36,600 nucleotides of DNA from Ruminiclostridium sp. (GTDB lineage: Bacteria > Bacillota > Clostridia > Oscillospirales > Oscillospiraceae): NCBI GenBank assembly GCA_017435425.1, contig JAFSFC010000007.1, positions 1-36,600 of the forward strand, written 5' to 3'. Shown here piece by piece: positions 16,742 through 24,531 of the stretch. Within the stretch, counting starts at the first letter, position 1, and every line of letters starts with the position of its first letter. A program made the translations under genes and the position numbers. The notes under the pieces are model-generated. The model did not search any database. It was not told where the DNA came from and worked only from the letters and a program-made list of their open reading frames with translations.

Positions 16742-16771
16742 TTGCAGGATACTATTTTTCTATGGTATACT
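16742..16771 (+). promoter_or_regulatory. Predicted rapZ promoter
   Basis: TTGCAG (16742-16747), an 18-base spacer, TATACT (16766-16771). The ATG is 30 bases downstream. Confidence 0.6.
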
Positions 16772-16801
16772 ATAGGGTAATCCAAACCGAGGGGGAATCC
16801 T

Positions 16802-17665
16802 ATGGAATTCATCATCATCTCCGGCATGTCCGGCGCAGGCAAGTCCTCTGCCGCCGCTTTCCTGGAAGACCTGGGCTTTTACTGCGTGGACAACCTCCCC
16901 GTGGCCCTGATCCCCAGCTTTGCCGGGATCTGCCTGGCAGGGGCCGGCACAGGCAAGTACAGCCGGGTGGCCCTGGTCACCGACATCCGGGGCGGCCAGA
17001 CCTTCGATGAGCTCTTCCAGACCCTGGACAGCCTGAAGGAAATGAATCTGGAATATCAGCTCCTGTACATCGAAGCCTCTGACGAGGCCATCATCAACCG
17101 GTACAAGGAGACCCGGCACTCCCACCCCCTCTGCCGCCAGGGCTACTCCCTCGCCGAAGCCGTTCAGCTGGAGCGCATCGCCCTGGAGCCCGTTCGGCAC
17201 CGGGCCACCCACATCCTGAACTCCACCGGTCTGACCCTGTCCAAATTCCGGGGAGAGCTTCTGCGGCTCTTCGGTATGGGGACCCCCAACGAGTCCATCT
17301 CCATCTCCGTCACCTCCTTTGGGTTCAAGCACGGCATCCCCCGGGATGCTGACCTGGTCTTTGACGCCCGGTTCCTGCCCAACCCCTACTACATCCCCGA
17401 GCTGAAGGAGTGCACCGGCCTGGAGGAGTCCGTCCGGACTTTCCTCTTCGGCTACCGTCAGACCCACGAATTCCTCCGGCATCTGGAGGACCTCTTCGCC
17501 TTTCTCCTGCCCCAGTATGTGGAGGAGGGCAAGTCCTCTCTCACCATCGCCATCGGCTGCACCGGCGGCCACCACCGTTCGGTGGCTGTGGTCCACGCCG
17601 TGGCTGACTTCATCCGCCAGAAGGGCTACCGGGTGGAGGAACAGCACCGGGACATCAATAAATGA
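16802..17665 (+). CDS. rapZ: RapZ/YvcJ family nucleotide-binding protein
   Basis: 287 residues. Walker A is GMSGAGKS at 8-15, and the next conserved segment is FLEDLGFYCVDNLPV. The C-terminal half has the family-typical HGIPRDADLVFDARFLPNP (a few residues in from VTSFGFKHG) and the terminal IGCTGGHHRSVAVV. In Enterobacteria RapZ guides RNase E to small RNAs and binds GlcN6P; in Firmicutes (YvcJ) it is an ATP/GTPase linked to competence and envelope control. It normally sits in rapZ-yvcK-whiA-(crh). Here a 70-bp repeat replaces the yvcK position and whiA follows. Confidence 0.95.
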   Translation: MEFIIISGMSGAGKSSAAAFLEDLGFYCVDNLPVALIPSFAGICLAGAGTGKYSRVALVTDIRGGQTFDELFQTLDSLKEMNLEYQLLYIEASDEAIINRYKETRHSHPLCRQGYSLAEAVQLERIALEPVRHRATHILNSTGLTLSKFRGELLRLFGMGTPNESISISVTSFGFKHGIPRDADLVFDARFLPNPYYIPELKECTGLEESVRTFLFGYRQTHEFLRHLEDLFAFLLPQYVEEGKSSLTIAIGCTGGHHRSVAVVHAVADFIRQKGYRVEEQHRDINK

Positions 17666-17670
17666 TTTTT

Positions 17671-17741
17671 GCGAGGCACATGTCCCCGCAAAAAACGAAT
17701 GGAACTTTATTTCGCCGCCAAAGGGGCGAAACTCTACGAGG
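17671..17741 (+). repeat. Dispersed intergenic repeat, copy A (between rapZ and whiA)
   Basis: It begins 5 bases after the rapZ stop and ends 6 bases before the whiA ribosome site. It contains CACATGTCCCCGCAAAAAAC, then ACTTTATTTCGCC, GGCGAAACTCTACGAGG. The same unit appears inverted at 15341-15411 and shortened at 26057-26094. Confidence 0.75.
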
Positions 17742-17758
17742 TATAGGAGGGAATGACC

Positions 17759-18685
17759 ATGTCCTTTGCCGCCGAAGTGAAAACCGAACTCTGCCGGCCC
17801 AAGCTCTCCCGCAAGTGCTGTGCCCAGGCGGAGGCCTGCGGGGTCCTGCTCTACTGCAACCGCTTCTCTCCCCTGGAGGTGAAGATCGTCACCGAATCCC
17901 AGGCCTTTGCCCAACGGCTCAACCCCCTCTTCCACAAGGCCTTTGGTGTCACCTTCGATGAGAAAGGCGATCCCCAGGCCCCGGGCAAGCAGATCTTCTC
18001 CATCACCGATCCCCAGAAGCTGGAGATCCTGTGGGAAGCCTGCGCCTTCGACCCCACCGGCCCGGCCCACCACATCAACTTCGGCCTTCTGGAGGAGACC
18101 CACTGCCGCCAGGCCTTCCTGCGGGGGGCCTTCCTGGCGGGTGGTTCGGTCACCGATCCTCTCAAGGGCTACCACCTGGAGCTGGCCACCACCCACCGGA
18201 GTGTCAGCCGGGAGCTCTCTGTCCTTCTGCGGGAGCTGGAGTACGCCCCCAAAGAGGTCACCCGAAAGGCCAACTACATCACCTACTTCAAGCAGAGCGA
18301 GGCCATTGAGGACCTCCTCACCGCCATCGGGGCCCCCGTGTGCGCCATGGAGCTCATGAACACCAAGGCGGAAAAGCTCCTGCGCAACGGCGTGAACCGC
18401 CGGGTCAACTGCGAGGCCGCTAACGTGGACAAGACCGTGGACGCCGCCCTGGAGCAGCGCCACGCCATCCACATCCTCACCGAGGCCGGAAAGCTCAAGG
18501 ACCTCTCCCCCAAGCTCCAGGAGGCCGCCGCCCTGCGGGAGGCCAACCCGGAGCTCCCCCTGTCCCAGCTGGCCGCCCTCTGCCACCCCCCCGTCACCAA
18601 GTCCTCCCTGAGCCACCGCCTGCGCAAGCTCATTGAGCTGAGCAAAAAAGTGGAAACCGAGGAGGAGACCGAAGAATCATTTTAA
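17759..18685 (+). CDS. whiA: DNA-binding protein WhiA
   Basis: 308 residues. N-terminal domain related to LAGLIDADG homing endonucleases (GAFLAGGSVTDPLKGYHLELAT, about 127-150) and a C-terminal helix-turn-helix (PVTKSSLSHRLRKLIELS). WhiA controls sporulation septation genes in Actinobacteria and affects division and chromosome segregation in Firmicutes. Two close ATGs exist; the second (17759) is chosen because GGAGGG is 8 bases before it and only about 2 before the first. It follows rapZ, as usual, but yvcK is absent. Confidence 0.95.
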   Translation: MSFAAEVKTELCRPKLSRKCCAQAEACGVLLYCNRFSPLEVKIVTESQAFAQRLNPLFHKAFGVTFDEKGDPQAPGKQIFSITDPQKLEILWEACAFDPTGPAHHINFGLLEETHCRQAFLRGAFLAGGSVTDPLKGYHLELATTHRSVSRELSVLLRELEYAPKEVTRKANYITYFKQSEAIEDLLTAIGAPVCAMELMNTKAEKLLRNGVNRRVNCEAANVDKTVDAALEQRHAIHILTEAGKLKDLSPKLQEAAALREANPELPLSQLAALCHPPVTKSSLSHRLRKLIELSKKVETEEETEESF

Positions 18686-18718
18686 TACAACCACTACTCA
18701 CAAAGGAGACATACTATC

Positions 18719-19156
18719 ATGAATCGTTATGAACAGGCCATTGCCTACCACAAGAAGGGCTACAACTGCAGCCAGTCCCTGCTGGCCTCTTTCCAGGACG
18801 TGACCGGCCTCTCCGAGCAGGCCAGCTTTGACATCGGCGCAGGTTTCGGCGCCGGCGCCTTCACCGGCGAGCTCTGCGGGGCTCTGTCCGGCGGCATCAT
18901 GGTCCTGGGCATGGCCACCCCCGTGGACCAGAACGATCCCGTGGCCAGCAAGCGCCGCACCGGCAAGCTGTCCAAGGAGTTCCAGACCCGCTTTGAGGCC
19001 AAGTACGGCAATCTCCGCTGCGCCCCCCTGCTGAAAACCGAGATCACCCCCGACCAGTGCCCTGCCGCCCAGGCTGTGGGCACCACCAACCGCTGTGAGA
19101 TCCTCATCCTCTCCGCCATGGAGATCGTGGAGGAGATCCTGAAGGAACAGGAGTAA
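18719..19156 (+). CDS. C_GCAxxG_C_C family putative redox protein
   Basis: 145 residues with the Cys pattern of the C_GCAxxG_C_C family: C17 in GYNCSQS, CGALSGGIMVLG in the middle (GELCGALSGG), and later cysteines in LRCAPLL, DQCPAA and NRCEIL. The family is common in anaerobes and is thought to bind a metal or act in redox chemistry; no exact reaction is established. RBS AAAGGAG. It lies 33 bases after whiA and 4 bases before dnaE, so it is probably cotranscribed with both. Confidence 0.85.
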   Translation: MNRYEQAIAYHKKGYNCSQSLLASFQDVTGLSEQASFDIGAGFGAGAFTGELCGALSGGIMVLGMATPVDQNDPVASKRRTGKLSKEFQTRFEAKYGNLRCAPLLKTEITPDQCPAAQAVGTTNRCEILILSAMEIVEEILKEQE

Positions 19157-19160
19157 GCCT

Positions 19161-22100
19161 ATGGCATTTGTCCACCTGCACGTCCACTCGGAGTTCAGCC
19201 TTCTGGACGGCGCCTGCCGGATCCAGGGGCTTGTTCAGCGTGCCCAGGAACTGGGCCAGACCGCCATTGCGGTCACCGACCACGGGGTCATGTACGGGGC
19301 GGTGGATTTCTACAAGGCCGCCAAGGCCGCCGGCATCAAGCCCATCATCGGCTGTGAGGTCTACGTGGCCCCCCGGACCCGCTTCGACAAGGTCCACGAG
19401 CTGGACGACCGCCCCCGGCACCTGGTCCTCCTGTGCAAGGACGACCAGGGCTACCGAAACCTGTGCGCCCTGGTGAGCCGGTCCTTCACCGAGGGCTTTT
19501 ACGGCAAACCCAGAGTGGACATGGAGCTTCTGAAAGAATACCACGAGGGCCTCATCGCCCTGTCTGCCTGTCTGGCCGGCGAGGTCCCCACCCGCATCCT
19601 GGCCGGAGACTACGAAGGGGCCAAAGCCCACGCCCTGGAGATGCGGGCCATCTTCGGCCCGGACAACTACTATCTGGAGCTCCAGGACCACAGCATCCCC
19701 GAGCAGAAGGACGCCGCCCGGGGCTTATTAAAGCTCCACAAGGAGACCGGCATTCCCCTGGTGGTCACCAACGACGCCCACTACCTCACCCGGGCCGACG
19801 CCGCCATCCAGGACGTCCTCATGTGCGTCCAGATGGGCCGCACCGTGGAGGACCCCACCCGGATGCGCTTCGAGACCGAGGAGTTCTACATTAAGAGCGA
19901 GGAGGAGATGGCAGCCCTCTTCCCCGACTGGCCCGAGGCCATCGAAAACACCGCCCGTATCGCTGAGCGGTGCAATGTGGACTTCCAGTTCGGCACCTAC
20001 CACCTGCCTGAGTTCAAGCTTCCCGAAGGGTATACCGACGGGGACGCCTACTTTGAGACCCTCTGCCGCCAGGGCTTTGCCCGGCGCTACCCCAACGGCT
20101 CCCAGGAGTATCTGGAGCAGCTGGAATATGAGATGGCCATGATCCGCCGGATGGGCTTTGTGGAGTACTTCCTCATCGTCTCCGACTTCATCGGCTATGC
20201 CAAGAGCAAGGACATCCCCGTGGGCCCCGGCCGTGGTTCCGCCGCAGGCTCCATGGTGGCCTACTGCCTGGACATCACCGACGTGGACCCCATGAAGTAC
20301 TCCCTGTACTTCGAGCGCTTCCTGAACCCCGAGCGTGTGTCCATGCCCGATATCGACGTGGACTTCTGCTACCGCCGCCGGGGGGAGGTCATCGACTACG
20401 TCAACCGGAAATACGGCTCCGACCACGTGGCCCAGATCGTCACCTTCGGCACCATGGCCGCCAAGGGGGCCATCCGGGATGTGGGCCGTGCCCTGAACAT
20501 CCCCTACGCCGAGGTGGACGCCATCGCCAAGCAGGTCCCCAACGCCCTGCACATCACCCTGGACAACGCCCTGAGCCTGTCCAAGCCCCTCCGGGAGATG
20601 TATGAGAGCGACCCCACGGTGAAAAAGCTCATCGACACCGCCAAGGGCCTGGAGGGTATGCCCCGCCACGCCTCCACCCACGCCGCCGGTGTGGTCATCA
20701 CCCGGAACCCGGCGGACACCTACGTCCCCCTGGCCAAGAACGACGAAGCCGTGGTCACCCAGTACCCCATGACCACCCTGGAGGAGCTGGGGCTGCTGAA
20801 GATGGACTTCCTGGCCCTGCGAAACCTCACTGTCCTGGATGACGCCGTCCAGCTGGTGAAAACCCACACCCCGGACTTCCGCCTGGACCAGATCCCCGAC
20901 GATGACCCGGCCACCTTCCGGATGCTCTCCGAGGGCAAGACCTGCGGCGTGTTCCAGATGGAATCCGCCGGCATGACCGGGGTCTGCGTGGGCCTGAAGC
21001 CCAAGGACATTGAAGATATCACGGCTATCATCGCCCTGTACCGGCCCGGTCCCATGGACTCCATCCCCCGGTTCATCTCCTCCAAGCACAACCCCAAGAC
21101 GGTCACCTACAAGACCCCCGCCCTGGAGCCCATCCTGGCCAACACCTACGGGTGCATCGTCTACCAGGAGCAGGTCATTGAGATCTTCCGCCGTCTGGCC
21201 GGGTACTCCCTGGGTCAGGCAGACATGGTCCGCCGGGCCATGTCCAAGAAGAAGCTCAAGGACATCCAGCGGGAGCGGGCGGCCTTCCTCCACGGGGACC
21301 CCGACCGCAACATCACCGGCTGCGTGGCCAACGGGATTCCTGCCGATGTGGCCGAGAGCATTTATGACGAGATCACCGATTTCGCCAACTACGCCTTCAA
21401 CAAAGCCCACGCCGTGTGCTACGCCATCGTGGCCTACCAGACCGCCTGGTTCAAGTGCCACTACCCCCGGGAGTACATGGCCGCCCTGCTGACCTCCGTT
21501 CTGGACTCCCAAGGCAAGATCGCAGAGTATATCGCAGAGTGCCGGGCCATGGGCATCCGGCTCCTGCCCCCCGACATCAACCAGTCCGGTCCCCACTTCA
21601 CCGTGGCGGGCCAGGACATCCGCTTCGGTCTGGCCGCTCTCAAGGGCGTGGGCCGGGGCTTTACCAACGCAGTCCTGGCGGAACGTCAGGCAGGGGGCCC
21701 CTTCAAGTCCTTCCCGGACTTCTGCCAGCGGCTTCTGGACCAGGACCTGAACAAGCGGGTCCTGGAGAGCCTCATCCGGGCGGGTGCTTTCGACTCCATG
21801 GGCCTGAAACGGTCCCAGCTGCTGGACGCCTACGAACAGCACCTGGACAGCCTGGCCCGGAACAAGCGAAAGAACCTGGAGGGTCAGTTCGACCTCTTCT
21901 CCATGGGGACCGACACCGCCGAGACCCCTGTGGACCTGGTCCTGAAAAACATCCCCGAATTCACCCCCCAGGAGCTCATGACCATGGAGAAGGAGGTCAC
22001 CGGCCTCTACCTCTCCGGCCACCCCATGGATGCCTACCGGGAGACCGCCCGGAACCAAGGGGCCGTGTCCATTGGCCTCATGCTGGAGGACTTCGCCCAG

Positions 22101-22646
22101 GCGGACGGCCCCACCCACTTCCAGGACGGTCAGAAGATCACCCTGGCTGGCGTGGTCTCCGCCTCCAAGACCAAGACCACCAAGAACAACTCCCTCATGG
22201 CCTACGTGACCATCGAAGACGACACCGGCTCCATGGAGATGCTGGCCTTCTCCCGGGTGCTGGAGGAGAGCGGCAGCTACCTCCAGGTAAACATGCCCAT
22301 CCTGGCCACCGGCCGGATCTCCGTCCGGGATGAAAAGGCCCCCCAGCTCATGTGTGACCGGGTCCTCCCCCTCCACCAGGCCCCCGGGGCGCCCATCGAC
22401 CCCAACGAGCCCCCTGTCCGGCCCCCCCAGGTCCGCTCGGGCAAGCTCTACCTGCGCTTTGACACCGAGGCCACCCCTCTCCTCCGCCGGGTGAAGAACC
22501 TTTTCACCATGTTCCCAGGAGAGAGCCAGGCCGTCCTCTACTTCGCCGACACCAAGCGCCGTCTGGGCGCCCGGTGCCTCCTCCACGATGCCCTGCTCCA
22601 GGAGCTGAAAGAGTACCTGGGGGAGGACAATGTGGTGCTGAAATGA
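19161..22646 (+). CDS. dnaE: DNA polymerase III alpha subunit, DnaE type
   Basis: 1161-residue C-family replicative polymerase. PHP domain at the N-terminus (HLHVHSEFSLLDGAC, 4-18). The palm has GPGRGSAAGS and the catalytic aspartates D397 and D399 in PDIDVDF, and D549 in LLKMDFLALR. Fingers include YQEQVIEIFRRLAGYS. Tandem HhH is near about 830, and the OB-fold is at 993-1070 (ITLAGVVSASK...). There is no 3'-5' exonuclease domain inserted in the PHP region, so this is DnaE and not PolC. Length is normal. In Clostridia a separate PolC usually leads replication and DnaE extends primers; polC is not in the window. Four bases separate it from the preceding gene. Confidence 0.97.
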   Translation: MAFVHLHVHSEFSLLDGACRIQGLVQRAQELGQTAIAVTDHGVMYGAVDFYKAAKAAGIKPIIGCEVYVAPRTRFDKVHELDDRPRHLVLLCKDDQGYRNLCALVSRSFTEGFYGKPRVDMELLKEYHEGLIALSACLAGEVPTRILAGDYEGAKAHALEMRAIFGPDNYYLELQDHSIPEQKDAARGLLKLHKETGIPLVVTNDAHYLTRADAAIQDVLMCVQMGRTVEDPTRMRFETEEFYIKSEEEMAALFPDWPEAIENTARIAERCNVDFQFGTYHLPEFKLPEGYTDGDAYFETLCRQGFARRYPNGSQEYLEQLEYEMAMIRRMGFVEYFLIVSDFIGYAKSKDIPVGPGRGSAAGSMVAYCLDITDVDPMKYSLYFERFLNPERVSMPDIDVDFCYRRRGEVIDYVNRKYGSDHVAQIVTFGTMAAKGAIRDVGRALNIPYAEVDAIAKQVPNALHITLDNALSLSKPLREMYESDPTVKKLIDTAKGLEGMPRHASTHAAGVVITRNPADTYVPLAKNDEAVVTQYPMTTLEELGLLKMDFLALRNLTVLDDAVQLVKTHTPDFRLDQIPDDDPATFRMLSEGKTCGVFQMESAGMTGVCVGLKPKDIEDITAIIALYRPGPMDSIPRFISSKHNPKTVTYKTPALEPILANTYGCIVYQEQVIEIFRRLAGYSLGQADMVRRAMSKKKLKDIQRERAAFLHGDPDRNITGCVANGIPADVAESIYDEITDFANYAFNKAHAVCYAIVAYQTAWFKCHYPREYMAALLTSVLDSQGKIAEYIAECRAMGIRLLPPDINQSGPHFTVAGQDIRFGLAALKGVGRGFTNAVLAERQAGGPFKSFPDFCQRLLDQDLNKRVLESLIRAGAFDSMGLKRSQLLDAYEQHLDSLARNKRKNLEGQFDLFSMGTDTAETPVDLVLKNIPEFTPQELMTMEKEVTGLYLSGHPMDAYRETARNQGAVSIGLMLEDFAQADGPTHFQDGQKITLAGVVSASKTKTTKNNSLMAYVTIEDDTGSMEMLAFSRVLEESGSYLQVNMPILATGRISVRDEKAPQLMCDRVLPLHQAPGAPIDPNEPPVRPPQVRSGKLYLRFDTEATPLLRRVKNLFTMFPGESQAVLYFADTKRRLGARCLLHDALLQELKEYLGEDNVVLK

Positions 22647-22664
22647 CAGAAAGGAAGGATCTCT

Positions 22665-23315
22665 ATGAAGAAACTGCTCCTCGTTCTTCTTTCCCTGCTT
22701 TTGGCCCTCTCCCTGTGTGCCTGCGGCGGCTCGGAGGAGCCTGTCCAGGAGGCCCCTCCGGAAGCTTCCTCGGTTATAACTGACACCGAGGTCCTGCCCC
22801 CCGTCAGTTCCCCGGCCCAGGAGGTCTCTGACGAAGCCCTCCTCCTGTCCGTCAATGAGAAGCTCTTTGACCAGTACTACTTCCTGTACGGCCTGCGCCC
22901 CGGCGCTGTCTTCCAGCTGGAGTGGGAGCCCTACACCACCACCCCCAGCCCCGAGGGCTATGACCTGCCCTGGTTCCCGGTGGTTGACCCTCAGGTCCAG
23001 TCCCTGGATGACATCCGGGCGGTTTGGGCAGAGTACTTCTGCTCCTCCGTCCCCATGCCCGAGGAATACCTGGAAAGCTACCGGGAGTTCGACGGTGTTC
23101 TCTGCTCCTGCTGCATGGGCATCGGCGACGATATGACCTTCCGGGAGATCCGGGCCGAACAGGTCCTCTCCCGGGACGGTGAGGCCGCCACCGTTCTGGC
23201 TGTGGCCTACCACCAGGACGTGGTCACCGAGGAACCCTACACCGTGGAGTACCATCTGCCTATGGTGTGGGAGGACGGCCAGTGGAAGACGGCTGATATC
23301 CAGCTTGTCCAGTGA
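22665..23315 (+). CDS. Lipoprotein with IseA-like domain (paralogue 1)
   Basis: 216 residues. Lipoprotein signal with the cysteine at C20 (SLCACGG), an acidic/Pro/Ser linker to about residue 55, then a domain of about 155 residues. That domain is shared with the next gene: QYYFLYGLRPGAVFQ, Y-x-P-WF-VV, MGIGDD-TF--I-AE-VLSR, AYHQ, PYTVEY and M-WEDGQWK. The pattern (helical start, GkLY-like strand, final EDGQWK) resembles IseA-type inhibitors of cell-wall DL-endopeptidases; this is inferred by eye only. It carries two adjacent cysteines (CSCCMG) absent from the paralogue. The ribosome site GAAAGGAAGGATCTCT is identical to that of the next gene. Confidence 0.7.
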   Translation: MKKLLLVLLSLLLALSLCACGGSEEPVQEAPPEASSVITDTEVLPPVSSPAQEVSDEALLLSVNEKLFDQYYFLYGLRPGAVFQLEWEPYTTTPSPEGYDLPWFPVVDPQVQSLDDIRAVWAEYFCSSVPMPEEYLESYREFDGVLCSCCMGIGDDMTFREIRAEQVLSRDGEAATVLAVAYHQDVVTEEPYTVEYHLPMVWEDGQWKTADIQLVQ

Positions 23316-23353
23316 TCGCCTGCCCCCGAACTGATTTGAAAGGAAGGATCTCT

Positions 23354-24499
23354 ATGAAACGTCTGCTTACCTGTGTTTTATCCCTGGCCCTCTGCCTTTC
23401 CCTGGTCCCCACCGCCTTTGCGGCCAAGACCTTCTCTGACGTCTCTCCCTCTCACTGGGCCTACGAATACGTGAACACCGCCGTGGAAAAGGGTTGGGTC
23501 ACCGGTATGAGCGAGACCCAGTACAAGCCCGCCGGTCTGGTGACCGGCGCCCAGTTCCTTACCATGGTGGTTCGGGCCTTCTACCCCGGCGATATCCCCG
23601 CCGGCGTGGCCGACCCCTGGTACCAGCCCTATGTGGAGGCCGCCGACCAGCATGACCTGCGCAGCGGCGCCGGGCTCTCCTCCGCCAAGGCTCTCACCGC
23701 ACCCCTCAACCGCTACCAGATGGCGGTCATCATGGACAACGTCCTCACTGACACGGGTATGACCGCCCCGTCCTTTGAGCCCGGCCTCATCATCGGCGAC
23801 TGGGCCACCGTCCCCTCGGAATACCGGAACCCCGTGGCCCGGACCTACGCCCTGGGTCTGCTCTCCGGTGTGGATGCCCACGGCACCTTCGCGGGCAGCA
23901 CCGGCATGAACCGGGCCCAGGCTGCCACCGTCATGTGCCGCCTGGGTGACCTGGTCCCCGTTCAGTCCCCCGGCACCGACCCCATTACCCCCGCTGATAT
24001 GGTCTCCAACGGAGCCCTCCTCAGCATCGCCAACCAGAACATTTTCAAGCAGTATTACTTCCTCTACGGTCTGCGCCCCGGCGCCGTCTTCCAGCAGGAC
24101 TGGACCGTAGCCTTTGAGACCCCCAGCGACAGCGGCTGGCCCACCCCCTGGTTCCGGGTGGTGGAGCCCGGCATGAACAGCTTCTCTGACATCGAACGGG
24201 TGTGGCACACCTACTTTGCCAAGGCCTGGCCCCTCCCCGATGAATACCTGGTCAACTACACGGAGAAGAACGGCAAGCTCTACACCTCCAACCCCGGCAT
24301 CGGCGACGACCCCACCTTCCAGACCATCCAGGCCGAAAAGGTCCTGTCCCGCAGCGGCAATTACGCCGTGGTTCAGGTGCTTGCCTACCACCAGAATGTC
24401 TGGATGGAAAACAGCAAGCCCTACACGGTGGAATACCGCTATGACATGATCTGGGAAGACGGCCAGTGGAAGTGCTGCGGCCTGTTCCTGGTTGACTGA
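23354..24499 (+). CDS. SLH-anchored protein with IseA-like C-terminal domain (paralogue 2)
   Basis: 381 residues from the ATG after GAAAGGAAGGATCTCT (frame open from 23312). Signal peptide 1-23 (AFA). Three SLH repeats follow (about 25-210), starting FSDVSPSHWAYEYVNTAVEKGWVTG. The C-terminal domain (about 225-381) matches the preceding lipoprotein throughout its length. So one copy of the domain is lipid-anchored in the membrane and the other is anchored in the wall. The pair likely arose by tandem duplication with exchange of the N-terminal anchor. If the domain is an IseA-type endopeptidase inhibitor, the two would control wall turnover at two depths. Confidence 0.72.
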   Translation: MKRLLTCVLSLALCLSLVPTAFAAKTFSDVSPSHWAYEYVNTAVEKGWVTGMSETQYKPAGLVTGAQFLTMVVRAFYPGDIPAGVADPWYQPYVEAADQHDLRSGAGLSSAKALTAPLNRYQMAVIMDNVLTDTGMTAPSFEPGLIIGDWATVPSEYRNPVARTYALGLLSGVDAHGTFAGSTGMNRAQAATVMCRLGDLVPVQSPGTDPITPADMVSNGALLSIANQNIFKQYYFLYGLRPGAVFQQDWTVAFETPSDSGWPTPWFRVVEPGMNSFSDIERVWHTYFAKAWPLPDEYLVNYTEKNGKLYTSNPGIGDDPTFQTIQAEKVLSRSGNYAVVQVLAYHQNVWMENSKPYTVEYRYDMIWEDGQWKCCGLFLVD

Positions 24500-24531
24500 T
24501 CCCTCTGATCCCATTCCAAAGAAGGTGTCCT

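Noticed and set aside
19728..23255. Open minus-strand frame of 1175 codons opposite dnaE
   Set aside because: It is the shadow of dnaE caused by high GC at third positions; its translation is Gly/His/Val-rich with no domain, and dnaE shows all its motifs.
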